The notes under the pieces were generated by a model. The model saw nothing but the letters and a program-made list of their open reading frames with translations. It was not told where the DNA came from and searched no databases. A DNA stretch of 64,000 nt from assembly GCA_036873755.1 (NCBI GenBank), contig JAVTVY010033681.1, positions 62,001-126,000 of the forward strand, given 5' to 3'. Made by a program: the position numbers and the translations under genes. Position 1 is the stretch's first letter, and each line of letters starts with the position of its first letter. The DNA is from Hanleya hanleyi (lineage: Eukaryota; Mollusca; Polyplacophora; Lepidopleurida; Hanleyidae). Positions 8,853 through 19,032 of the stretch are shown in pieces.

Positions 8853-9574
8853 ACCACACGAAAAAAATGATCCTCGTCGAACCACGGTTCCTTCAAAACC
8901 TCCAATCACCCTACCCTGTTCCACCTACGGTGAAGACCATAAACACGCTCGATGAAGAGATGCAACAGATCTTACAAAGACCGGGGTTAAGCGACAGTGA
9001 GAAAGTACACCGGTACAATGAGACGCGGTACATGACGTTCATGGACCAATACAAAACCCTCTCTACCCCAGTACCAAAACCACCACGCGACACACCGCAG
9101 ACCTCAGCACCGCTCCAACCGCCGCCATTACCAGGGGTACCACCCACAGACCCACAGTGGGTGGAAGATGAAGTCCTGAAAAGTGTACCTGCATCGTTCA
9201 AGAAACAAGCTGGCCTGGTATTACAACGGATGAAACAGAATCCTAACATAACTTGGAATGATAAAGGCGAACTAGTGGTACAGAATCAAGTGGTCCCCGG
9301 GACCCACATGACGGATTTAGTGAATGACCTGATGCGTCAACGCAGGTCGCACGCGGATCCTCGAGGATGGGAGGACTTCGCTCAAAGCTTGAAAGACATG
9401 CATGAACCACAGGAATTGGTGGGGAATCCCCAACGCTGGGCCTGGATGCAGCGGACCCAGCAATCGCCGAGTAGCCCATTACCTTCTTGCGAAGCCGAGT
9501 TTGAACCGGAGTCACCCCCCAAAACACCACTACAACGGGCACTGATTTTCACGCCTTCAAAAAACCACCCTTGA
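8849..9574 (+). CDS. Conserved Maverick protein with W..GE motif, intact
   Basis: Two hundred and forty-one residues without interruption, one of the few open genes in the element. The N-terminal region begins MILVEPRFLQNL and contains a helical block (DEEMQQIL...LSDSEKVHRYNETRY) at about residues 35-60. A Pro-rich linker spans about 72-100. A conserved-looking domain follows: VLKSVPASFKKQAGLVLQ, ITWNDKGELVV and GTHMTDLVNDL at about 110-170. The tail is Ser/Pro-rich. It resembles a hypothetical protein usually found between the ATPase and capsid genes of Mavericks. I know of no assigned function; virion assembly is a guess. The start overlaps the previous stop by ATGA. Confidence 0.6.
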   Translation: MNHTKKMILVEPRFLQNLQSPYPVPPTVKTINTLDEEMQQILQRPGLSDSEKVHRYNETRYMTFMDQYKTLSTPVPKPPRDTPQTSAPLQPPPLPGVPPTDPQWVEDEVLKSVPASFKKQAGLVLQRMKQNPNITWNDKGELVVQNQVVPGTHMTDLVNDLMRQRRSHADPRGWEDFAQSLKDMHEPQELVGNPQRWAWMQRTQQSPSSPLPSCEAEFEPESPPKTPLQRALIFTPSKNHP

Positions 9575-9709
9575 TCAAGACACCCTACATCTCCAATCTC
9601 CAGAGCCGTGACACGTAGCAAGTCGCGACGAACACGACGCCGGACACAACCACCCAAGGCCTGGAACACCTATTAAAACCAACAGCAGCAGCAGGACAGC
9701 TCAATCGCC

Positions 9710-10502
9710 ATGTTTTACCTCACCCTACCCAGTGAGTAACAATTCGCTGGATGTGTTTTCTGACAACACCTTGGCCAAGTACGTCACCCAATTACCGCAA
9801 CCGTTGCATTTACCTGGACGATGAGAATGTGGCCTCGTGGATATCCAATACCCTTACTCGTGGTACAACGTGCGAGCCAATGAAGTTTGGTACGAGGTGA
9901 CCTACGAAGGAAAAGATACCAGACTTACCCTTCCCGAAGGCCAATACGATACTCCCAAGGAGTTCATGCAGGGGCTGACAAGGCTGTTGCATTATAAGGC
10001 TATACGGGAGGTAACGAATGTTTCAAAACCCATCAAAACATTTCCCTTCAAGAATCACGTGGACTTCGATTACAACGCACATAACGACAAGGCACAGATC
10101 ATCCTCACCGCCAACGTGAGTGTCGTACTGAGTCCTATCCTACAGCAAATGCTGGTTTTCGATCTACAGACGTTCGCCGTTCCCACCGCCCACCAAGGCC
10201 AGATCCCGATGGATATGAAGTCGGGTATGTACGGACTCTACGTCTACTCGGACGTGGTCGACAACCACATCGTGGGCGATATCAACACACCTCTGTTACG
10301 GGTGGTCCCCATTAAAAAGAGGTATGGAGTTCAAGTTACCCACAGTTTCACCCACATGCTCTACCTACCCGTACGACAAACCGACATCAACACTATCACG
10401 GTGGATATAAGAGATGACACGGGACGACCGGTGGCATTCGAACGAGAAAAAGTGGTGCTGACACTTCATTTTCGACATGCACGTGTTCCCCACTTTGTAT
10501 AA
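9710..10502 (+). pseudogene. Penton-like minor capsid protein (single jelly roll), broken N-terminus
   Basis: The ATG at 9710 begins MFYLTLPS but meets a TAA at 9737. A small indel and a second stop (TGA near 9822) separate this from the long frame 9837-10502 (IQYPYSWYNVRANEVWYEV onward, about 221 residues). The remaining part is strand-rich with a penton-like pattern and sits between the W/GE protein and the pVI-like gene, the position of the penton gene in the family. It would form the capsid vertices. The stop TAA at 10500 overlaps the next ATG (TAATG). Confidence 0.75.
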
Positions 10503-10899
10503 TGAAGTTGCCTTACGAGTGCGACGCACGCAGTTATATGGACGATTATGCCCAACATGCCGGAGGTAGCCTTCCGGTCTTTAGTGGTGCACGCATGCAA
10601 CGAGGACATGGGTTGGGGAACATACTCGGCAGCATCGTCAAAACGTTCCTGCCCTTGGTGACGCGTGGGGTGAAAGCAATCGGCAAACAAGCGGTACGCA
10701 GTGGACTGCAAGGCGATGTCTTGGGGGTACGGCACCCAAAGAATCCTTGAAACGGCGGGCCAAAGAAGCAGGAGGTTTCTTGGTCGCCAATGCACAACGC
10801 ACCGTAGGGAATAAAAGACCTGCACCACCGAGACCACACACCAATCGACGACCGACCCAGCGACGACGTACATCGAAGACCCAGGATATCTTTTCTTAA
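10502..10899 (+). pseudogene. pVI-like minor capsid protein, frameshifted
   Basis: From ATG 10502 the first 82 residues include GGSLPVFSGARMQRG followed by a Gly-rich amphipathic helix (GLGNILGSIVKTFLPLVTRG), the pattern of the adenovirus pVI-like membrane-lytic or cement protein in Mavericks. The frame ends at 10748. A Lys/Arg-rich continuation (KRRAKEAGGFLVANAQR and a basic tail) is in another frame to a TAA at 10897. One indel near 10730-10745 breaks the gene. Confidence 0.7.
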
Positions 10900-10901
10900 A
10901 C

Positions 10902-12170
10902 ATGTCCTTGATCCACGCCGAGTCCTGTCCCTCCACCAACAGTGAATTTGATTTGTGACCCGCCCCGCCCACACAGACCAGCGCCGAACAAGGATTATGG
11001 GTGGAGCATCTCCCGCTCTCCAGCATCAACGAAACAGGACCCATCGAGTTCACCATCAGTAATGCGGATACGGCCTATGTGGATTTAACCCATACATACT
11101 TGTATGTGAAAGCCAAGGTCGTCAATGGGGATGGCTCCAGAATCGTCGACCAAGCAACGGTGGGCCCGACGAATCTCTGGCTGCACTCTATGTTTCAACA
11201 GGTGGATATATTTCCCAGCGACAAGCTCATCAGTGACTCGACCAACACGTACCCCTATCGAGCCTACATCGAGACGCTGTTGTCGCATGGACGAGAGGCT
11301 AAAAAATCTCAGCTGACAGCCGCTTTATTCTACCAGGACACAGCCGAGCACATGGGCGTAGAGAACGACAATGCGGGATATAACAAACGGAAGGCTTTCA
11401 CCGCTAACGGCGTCTCGGTGGATCGCATGGGTCGACTACACGCAGACATCTTCATGCAAGACCGGTACCTCTTGAACAAGATCCCCCCCCCGATCTTCGC
11501 CTTGATGGCCACTAACGTAGAGGGGCATGCACCTGACTATAAGATTGTCATCCAAGACACAGTCCTGTATGTCCGAAAAGTGAAACCCTAATCCAGCCGT
11601 TCAATTGGGACACCTCAAAGCCTTGGAAACAAAACCAGCCCAGTACCCTATCCGACGTGTGCAAACCAAAGTGTTTGTGTCTGCTGGAAATATGAGCGCC
11701 AACAAAGAAAATCTGTTCCTGGGGGAACTACCCAAGCGATTGATACCAGTTTCAGCGGAGCCTACCCAGAGAATCCGTTTGACTTTAAACATTTCGGCAT
11801 CAATTTTGTGGCCCTGCATGCGGATCGACAACAGGTCCCAGCCACGGCCTTAACACCGAACTTTGGGCGCGCGAATTTCATTCGAGCCTATCAGAGCCTG
11901 TTTACAGCCACCGGTCAAATCAACCAGGACGAAGGGAATATGATCAGTCGGGAGGACTACGCGAACGGATACACGTTGTTCTGTTTCGATCTGATCCCCA
12001 CCTTAGAGAACCACCATCAGCTGGCCCTCGCCAAGCAAGGCAATTTACGATTGGAAATCCACTTTGCACGAGCCCTCCGGAGCACCGTCAATGTGATCTG
12101 CTACGCCGAGTTTGACAACATCATTCAAGTGGACAAGGCGCGCAACGTCCTGTGTGACTTTTCCACCTAA
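10902..12170 (+). pseudogene. Major capsid protein (double jelly roll), multiply broken
   Basis: The gene would start at ATG 10902, three bases after the pVI-like stop. The reading then shifts: 11001-11591 carries the first jelly-roll region (LWVEHLPLSSINETGPIEF, then DLTHTYLYVKAKV), ending in a premature TAA. A second frame from 11605 ([19 protein letters not shown]) gives way to a third at about 11810-12170 with the second jelly roll ([13 protein letters not shown] to [16 protein letters not shown]). At least three lesions are visible. The length of about 1.27 kb is slightly short for the family. In intact relatives it forms the icosahedral shell. Confidence 0.88.
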
Positions 12171-12171
12171 C

Positions 12172-12600
12172 ATGGATACAGACCAGATAAACACCGTGCT
12201 GGAGAATGACCCAGAGACACGTATGGTCTTTCAAGGGGTGCCCGAGATGTGTTCCCATTAAACCGTGTGTATCCTGCTGCTTACGTTCTCAACACGGACC
12301 CGATGGATCGGCCCGGTGAACATTGGGTGGGCGTGTAATTGACAGAGCAGCAGGGCGAATACTTCGACCCGTACGGCCTGCCACCCCTCCATCCCGATTT
12401 AACAGACTTCTTGGATCAAGGCACAGAGACGTGGTGTTGGAACAGTCAAACGTTGCAAAGCCTGACCAGTAGCGTGTGCGGACAATATTGCTTGTTTTAC
12501 CTGTACCATCGATGCCGGGGAAGAACCTTATCAACCATCGTACAGATGTTTGACGAGTACCCCAAGGCCGAGGACCGAGATGTACTCGTATATGACTGGG
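12172..12600 (+). pseudogene. Adenain-like cysteine protease, broken
   Basis: The ATG at 12172 is two bases after the capsid stop. Catalytic landmarks are visible: His in PGEHWVGV (about 12325), an acidic residue in EYFDPYG (about 12365), and Cys in SSVCGQYCLFYL (about 12477). A frameshift near 12245-12260 and an in-frame stop at about 12339 separate the parts. The family (C5/Ulp1-like) cleaves capsid precursors. After about 12610 the sequence becomes imperfect repeats of TGTACAAGCCCC...TTCTGG, which are probably not coding. Confidence 0.82.
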
Positions 12601-12754
12601 CCGCCCATCATAATGTACAAGCCCCGTTCTGGGCTGAAGTTCTTTCACGAAAAGCCCCCTTTTCTGGGCTTAAGTTTATCAATGTACAAGCCCCCTGTTC
12701 TGGACTTCAGTTTTCACGTGGTTGTTCTCACGTTGTGGTTGTTAGTTATTGTTG

Positions 12755-12760
12755 AATAAA
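12755..12760 (+). terminator. Polyadenylation signal AATAAA after the protease
   Basis: AATAAA lies in GTTGAATAAAAAACAAAAT, 150 bp beyond the protease motifs. It is the last strong candidate signal of the rightward block. Confidence 0.45.
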
Positions 12761-12939
12761 AAACAAAATGAGATCTCACCAAAAAAAACCCAACCCTGTC
12801 TTGTGTGTTTTCTATATGAGCATAATGCATGAAGGCTATAACAGACATGTGGGGATTCGGTCAAACTGGCTTTGAGCACCATGGAGAAAGTAGCCAATCA
12901 GTGGCCTAGGATGGGGCCAAATGTAACCCATCAATGTCC

Positions 12940-13255
12940 AGAAAACATTACCCGGATGTACAAGAACCCGGACGTTGGCGCGGACGTAGGCGAAAGTATT
13001 CTAGTACCCGGATGTAGGCGCAGACGTGAGCGAAAATTATCGATCGCTCATTGGCTCTTTTCTCGACCGCTGGTTGGTCCAAATGGAACTGCCCATCCTT
13101 TCCAGGTTAATTTACAATCCCCTTTTGTGTTCAAGTTCTGTATATCGATGCCGCAACATTGTTGCCCAACCTTGCCGAAAGGGAGACCTTTGACCTTTTG
13201 ACCTGGATGTGACCTATGACCTTTCGACCCGACATTCACCCGCGCACTTCCGGTG
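12940..13255 (+). other. Spacer with CCGGATG repeats and AGGTCA half-sites
   Basis: Positions 12950-13035 contain three related CCGGAYGYNGGCGCGGACGT-like sequences, akin to the 86-bp repeats at 3968-4165. Positions 13191-13222 contain four TGACCT hexamers (13191, 13199, 13210, 13217), the half-site bound by many nuclear receptors on the opposite strand. I see no gene here. Confidence 0.5.
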
Positions 13256-15230
13256 ATGGCGCGCGGGCGTGCGACCGGATAGCCCGCGCGCGCGCGCTCG
13301 CTCGGATAACCCGCGCGCTCTGCTGCCAGATAACCCGCGCACGCGCGCGCTGCGGCCGAATAACCGGGCCGGGCCGGGCAAAACTTGGATGTTGAAAATC
13401 CGGACCCTACGTCTAAGGGAAAATTGGAACTCTTCTGTGTTCGGAGGTAGTTTTTGTGAAACCGGAAGTGACGTCTGTGCGAACAACCCACACCACCAGA
13501 CCACAAACACGGACCCATAGTTGTTGGTCAAACACACTGCCACGCACCCCCAAAATGCGTGCTTTCTATACTACGGCCAGACTACGCATGAGCAGACTCT
13601 TGAACACGGACGAACCATTAGCACAGTCGGATGCTCCTCCACGAGAGCTTCAAAATAAGACCTCAGACGACACCATCGGAACAATAGTGACCCATGTCTG
13701 CGCCAAAATGTCTATTTCCATATACTTGGTATACTGCGCATGCGCAGAATGACATCAGTTTTACGTCACATCCACCCAGTCGGATGCTGCTTCACGAATG
13801 CTTCACATTGATACCTCACTCGACCCCCATCAGACCATTAGAGGCCTACCTAGACCCCAAAACGTCTATTTCCATACCCTTTTCCCACAATTCCCTATCT
13901 GCACATGCGCAGAATGTTGAACACGAACAACACCAGGTGGATGCTCCCTCACGAGAGCTTCAAACTAAGACCTCATACGACAGCATAGGATCATTAGGGG
14001 CTCACCTAGACCCCAAAATGTCTATTTCCATATCCTTTTCCCACAATTTCTGCTTGCGCATGCGAAGAATGACGTCAGTTCCACGTCACACCCATCCCGT
14101 GGGATGCTCCCTCACGAATGCTTCACATTGATACCTCACTCGACCCCATCAGACCATTAGGGGCATACCTAGACCCCAAAACGTCTATTTCCATACCCTT
14201 TTCCCACAATTCCCTATATGCGCATGCGCAGAATGTTGAACACGAACAGCACACTAGTCCAGGCGGATGCTCCCTCACGAGAGCTTCAAAATAAGACATC
14301 ATACGACAGCATAGGATCATTATGGGCTCCACACCTAGACCCCAAATGTCTATTTCCATACCCTTTTCCCACAATTCTGCTTGCGCATGCGCAGAATGAC
14401 GTCAGTTCCACGTCACACCCATCCCGTCGGATGCTCCCTCACGAATGCTTCACATTGATACCTCACTCGACCCCATCAGACCATTAGGGGCCTACCTAGG
14501 CCCCAAAATGTCTATTTCCATACCCTTTTCCCACAATTCCTGCTTGCGCATGCGCAGAATGGCGACAGTTCCACGTCACACCCATCCCGTCGGATGCTCC
14601 CTCACGAATGCTTCACATTGATACCTCACTCGACCTCATCAGACCATTCCCTAATGGGAAAACGTCTATTTCCATACCCTTTTCCCACAATTCCCTGTCT
14701 GCGCATGCGCAGAACGTGAACAAGGAATGTAGTCCAGGTGGATGCTCCTTCACGAATGCTTCACATTGATACCTCATACGACTCCATCGGACCAATAGTA
14801 GCACACCTAGACTCCACAACGTCTATTTGCATACACATGCGCAGAATGACATCAGTTCCACGTCACACTCATTCCGTCGGATGCCCCTTCACGAATGCTT
14901 CACTTTGACACCTCACTCGATCCAATCGGTACACTAGGGACCCCTGTCGCCCCTGAAGACTGCCGGAGAATGCCGGAGAATTTGGGATTACTTTCTGTCC
15001 GCGGAGGCAGACCGCATCACCACCAGACCGCATCACGGTGGAGGAATACACACGCCCGATTCACGCAGACCGGAAGTGACGTCATACCTGCGCACAACAC
15101 TCCTGTGCACACCGCCACAAAACCGCCACAAAATCTCATACCTGCGCACAACACTCCCGCGCACACCAACTCCACAATTCCTGCGCATGCGCAGTGAGGC
15201 GCCACTGGCTTGAAATGTGTATACACTACT
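13256..15230 (-). repeat. Right terminal inverted repeat of the Maverick
   Basis: Reverse complement of the left repeat but about 550 bp longer, owing to more 160-bp units and an expanded GC-rich inner block (GGATAACCCGCGCGC repeats, 13270-13370). Perfect TGCGCATGCGCA palindromes lie at 13735, 14219, 14382, 14545, 14700 and 15182; decayed ones lie near 13583, 13900, 14055 and 14836. No protein-coding signal. Confidence 0.9.
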
Positions 15231-15239
15231 ACTACGATC

Positions 15240-16190
15240 GACGAATATCGATAGAATCCCTTTTCTGGTTTTTTGATTTATACATTTTTCCCTTTCTGCG
15301 CCTTGGATATAGAATCTCTTTTCTGGTTCTTTGATTTCTAAAATTTTCTTTTTCTGCACGTTGGATTGAATCTTTTTTTCTGGTTATTTTATTTCTGCAC
15401 TTTCGTTTTCTGCTTCTTGGATAGAGTCCTTTTCTGGTTTTTTCATTATTACAATTTTCCTTTTATGCACCATGGATAAAATCCTTTTTCTGCACTGTTA
15501 AAAAATAATTATGCTCCCTCAGACCATGTAAACTGTGACCGAAGGGTACCGTATCCGACCAAGAAAAAGTTGGTCATTTCGACCATATGAACTATGGTGC
15601 AGTTCGACCAAGTATTATCGAGGCGAATCAACATATTGTCGCTCCGACCAGGAAAAGTGTTGTCGGATAATAATTCTTGGTCAGTCACGTCTTTATCATA
15701 CTTTTTTTTATCTTTCTTCTCTTCCGGACCTTGGATATAATCTTTTTTCTTCTGTTGCTTTAATTTATATATTTTTCCATTTCTGCGCCTTGGTTAGAAT
15801 CTCTTCTGGTTCTTTGATTTCTACCCTTTTCCTCTTTTAGATCTTGGATAGAACCCCTGCTCTGGTTATTTCATTTCTAAACCTTTCCATTTTTGGGCCT
15901 TGGATAAAAATATGTTTACTGGTTCTTTGATTTCTACACTTTTCATGTTCTGCACCTTGGATAGAATCTCTTAATGGCTATAGTGTTCCTACACTTTTCC
16001 CTTTCTGGACTTTGGATAGAATTCTTTTATTGGTTCATGGATTTCTACCCTTCCCTTTTCTGCACCTTCGATATAATTCATATTCTGGTTACTTGATTTC
16101 TACACTTTTGCTTTTCTGCGCCTTGTACAGAATCTCAATTCCTTTTTTGGACTTTCGATGGAATCCTTGTTTTCTTATTCTTTGATTTAT
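15240..16190. repeat. Minisatellite, continuation of the left block
   Basis: The TTCTGCACCTTGGATAGAAT-type units resume directly after the Maverick and run to about 16175. A different, non-repetitive stretch at about 15508-15700 (several TTCGACCA/GGTCG motifs) interrupts them. No gene is seen. Confidence 0.8.
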
Positions 16191-16458
16191 TTTAAATGGG
16201 CTGAAATCGATTTATCGAAAGTTAAGACGTTTGCTTAAATCGTTTAGGCTGTATTTCGTTCAAGAAAAAAAAATGATTTCCAAAGCCCGATTCGTGCAAT
16301 GAAACCTCCGAGAGTTATCCCCTGCATTTTGGCGTATTTGCGATAGAGGGCGCTAATTTAGCAGACGAAAGAGAATGGTCGAGGATAGTTCCCATGGCCC
16401 AAAATCAACTAGCCTACGTCACATCCAGTTGACATAAATTTAGCCCCGCCCATCAGCC

Positions 16459-16629
16459 ATGGCGGACTCAGGCGATCTCGCGGGAGATTTCAATTTACGA
16501 CCTTTCGTTCATGAATTAGTTGACGAAACGTGCGGTTACCTTGAAGATGTTCAATCGGCTATGGACATAATCAGGCGATTCAACTACGACGAAGTTCACC
16601 GTTCAGTATTGTCCAAGGAATTTTGGTGA
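16459..16629 (+). CDS. Short open frame, 56 codons, near the left end of the MULE-like element
   Basis: ATG in the context CAGCCATGGCGGACTC, a good animal start context, encodes an acidic peptide beginning MADSGDLAGDF with a helical middle (YLEDVQSAMDIIRRF) and stop at 16627. It may be the first exon of a transposase or a captured host exon, with a possible donor GT at its end (TTTTG|GTGATA). I recognise no family. Confidence 0.3.
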   Translation: MADSGDLAGDFNLRPFVHELVDETCGYLEDVQSAMDIIRRFNYDEVHRSVLSKEFW

Positions 16630-16892
16630 TACAAGTTGGTGCATGTACACTCATGTCGTGGAGATTTTTGCGAACCGAGTCACCTTAGTATCATAATACA
16701 TTATGACATTATGAAAATGAAGTATGTAATTAGGGCCGTCGCACACTCCCACAGTTGCCTGGCCTGTGGAATATTGGATGGTCGATGTCTACGTATACAT
16801 TTTTTTAATAAATTATGAAATTAATGAATATATATATATTTTATTTTAATAATTTTTTTTGTTTTGTTTTTTCTGAGTGTATTTCTCTTACA

Positions 16893-16996
16893 GTTACTAC
16901 AGATTGTAATTATCTATCATACCCTGTCCCTGTCCTCTATGACATAGAATAAATAGAGGACAGGGTATGATAGATAATTAAAATCTGTAGTAACTC
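16893..16996. repeat. Hairpin, about 42-bp arms
   Basis: GTTACTACAGATTGTAATTA with the following bases to 16935 is almost perfectly inverted at 16950-16996 (ending AAATCTGTAGTAAC). One arm has an extra GACAGG. The loop is about 14 bases. Confidence 0.8.
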
Positions 16997-17771
16997 GGTT
17001 TGACGTTTTAGGGAATGACTTTTATTGAGCCAAAGATGAAAGAGAAATACATTCAGAAACAAAGAAAAAAAAAAAGGTTGAATCCGATTAAGTTTTGGAA
17101 TATCTGTATATTTGTTCGGAATGGCTATACGTGTGTTTTGGATCTTCTGTTGATGTTCTTTGTTGATGTTCTTTAAATATGTCAAGTAATGTTCGTGGCA
17201 GCATATGTGAAATTGTTGGCAGTTGATGCTTCTATTCTCAACTCAACAAGGACTTCAAAATAGTAGTATTTACAAATGGACACTATATTATTGGGCGCCT
17301 TTTCAGCTGGAACAATTACATAGTACAATTACAATACATTGAAGATCAGTGAGTACTCCTTGTACGTTTGGGTCTCTCGGTACCTGTTCTTGTGTATTAA
17401 GAGGTTTCTTAAGCAGGTGGCGGACGGTGGATTTTATCCCAGATTTTACGTTGTTGAGTCAATCGTTGAGCTGTCGAGAAATTAGACGGACAAACACACA
17501 GACAGACACACACACAGACAGAGAATCCTGGATTTATATTTCAAGTATTATCTTTTGATCAGCGTGTAAATTTATGGTTCTCGGCTCTCTAAATATGGGA
17601 CCTTTCTTAAAAATATTCCGTAGTTGGTCACAACATGTTTTCAAGGTTTACAAATAGGTATGATGTAGGAAGTGCACTATGGAGCGCTGATGTGGTGTCT
17701 ATTTGGTGTGGGCAAGGTAATATGAAGTCCATGAACTTGGTTAAAAGTGATGTAATTAAATACACTATAAT

Positions 17772-17965
17772 GCTAATAAGAATAAGAATAAGAATAAGTT
17801 TATTGTACAAACACCAGAGATTGGCAGGGTACCGTACAAGGATGAGAAAACATGAGTAAACATATAACAATTCAACATGCAAGTGTAACTGTATAATACA
17901 TAGCAAGATTATGCAGGATATAAGTAAGTAAGTAAGTAGCGCACTCTCGTTCAGGCTATGCACTG
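17772..17965 (-). mobile_element. Possible LINE 3' tail
   Basis: On the minus strand the sequence ends in AATAAACTTATTC followed by TTATTC repeats, a simple-repeat tail of the kind left by non-LTR elements. TAAG repeats close the other side at about 17920. No coding sequence survives. Confidence 0.3.
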
Positions 17966-19032
17966 TCGAGCCTGTAGGCTGGTTTCGTAACCGGGGTCGT
18001 AAAGGTATATATTGTAGACTAGTATGATGTATGACTGCTTAATATGATATAGGCAGTGCACCATGGAGCATTTTAAACGATGTAATGTGTTGTGTAAAAT
18101 GAGACAAATATAATTACAATGCTCATATTTTTTAAAAAGTTTTTGTCTTGACTTATATTCTTCATGTCTTGTGATTTAAAACGGAAGATCCGGATGAAAT
18201 TAATAGAATTAATAATGTATATTAATTGGCAACGGTAAAGTGTCCTAAATTGTTTCAAAGAGCGCCATATTGCTACAACATGAACTGGAGGATATGTTTT
18301 TTCTACAAGATATACAGAATATGGTGCCGAAAATTCCTCGGTAAAAGTACTGTGAAATATATTCTGGCGACATGTATTCGAGAGCGCGCGATTCACCCCA
18401 GGTAATAGCTAAATCCGTATTCGTATTCACGGCTCATTGCGGGAAGTATTGAGGTGAATCTTAACATGGCATAAGATGGGGAATTGTAGAGAATTTCATT
18501 ATGAACACGGAACGGAACTGATTTGGTTCTAAATAATTTAGTAGCCTATGTCAAAACGCTCCCATTCGCTAAACTGTGCTTTCATTTCATGATTTTATCT
18601 TGGATAATTTATAAATTATCGGCACTTTCTTTTCTGACTTTTTCTGACTTTCTATTCAACTCTATGTGACTGTAAAGTTTCACCTCGCGGATGTTCGCTC
18701 TGTCCATTGGAATATATTCCTGAACTGGCAAAATAAATTGGCCTGAATGAGCTTTTAAAATTACTTATTTGACTTATAAATTATTACCTTAAAATACGAA
18801 TGAGGGGATGTCTATGTGGTGCTGCAAGCCGTAACCGCCGAATAGTCTGCACGTGGGTTTGTTTATCAGCCTCGGTTTGGTATTACCATGACGTAGGTTG
18901 TGATGTAGGCTAGTTGATTTTGGGCCATGGGAACTATCCTCGACCAAAGAGAATGCGGAAGAGAAAACGGGAAATGCCTTATTTGCCTTTCAGTTTCTGG
19001 TCTTAGCGTTTGCCTGGAACGACAATTCAAAG

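Larger units (their letters stand above)
917..15230 (+). mobile_element. Maverick/Polinton (adintovirus-like) element, degraded, no PolB
   Basis: The element is bounded by long inverted repeats beginning AGTAGTGTATACACATTTC on each side. Terminal 5'-AG is usual for Polintons. Inside are the family's integrase, packaging ATPase, adenain-type protease, double-jelly-roll major capsid protein, penton-like and pVI-like proteins, in the usual plus-strand block, with a divergent zinc-finger gene at the left. A protein-primed DNA polymerase B, normally about 1,000 residues or more, is absent and no unassigned space could hold it. Almost all genes are interrupted, so the copy is dead. A clear 6-bp target duplication is not visible: the flanks GTCAAT and ACTACG do not match. 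Confidence 0.92.
16377..18945. mobile_element. MULE-like DNA transposon, 2.57 kb, with 9-bp target duplication
   Basis: The left end starts GGTCGAGGATAGTTCCCATG and the right end is its reverse complement; terminal inverted repeats are about 46 bp with one mismatch. The 9-bp sequence AAAGAGAAT directly flanks both ends (16368-16376 and 18946-18954). A 9-bp duplication with GG termini is typical of Mutator-like elements. No transposase is recognisable, so the copy is non-autonomous or decayed. Its interior includes a 56-codon frame, a hairpin and a LINE tail. Confidence 0.8.

Noticed and set aside
2342..13255. A degraded DNA polymerase B in the Maverick
   Set aside because: All frames between the inverted repeats were checked by eye for polymerase or exonuclease motifs; every sizeable interval is already explained by other genes or repeats.
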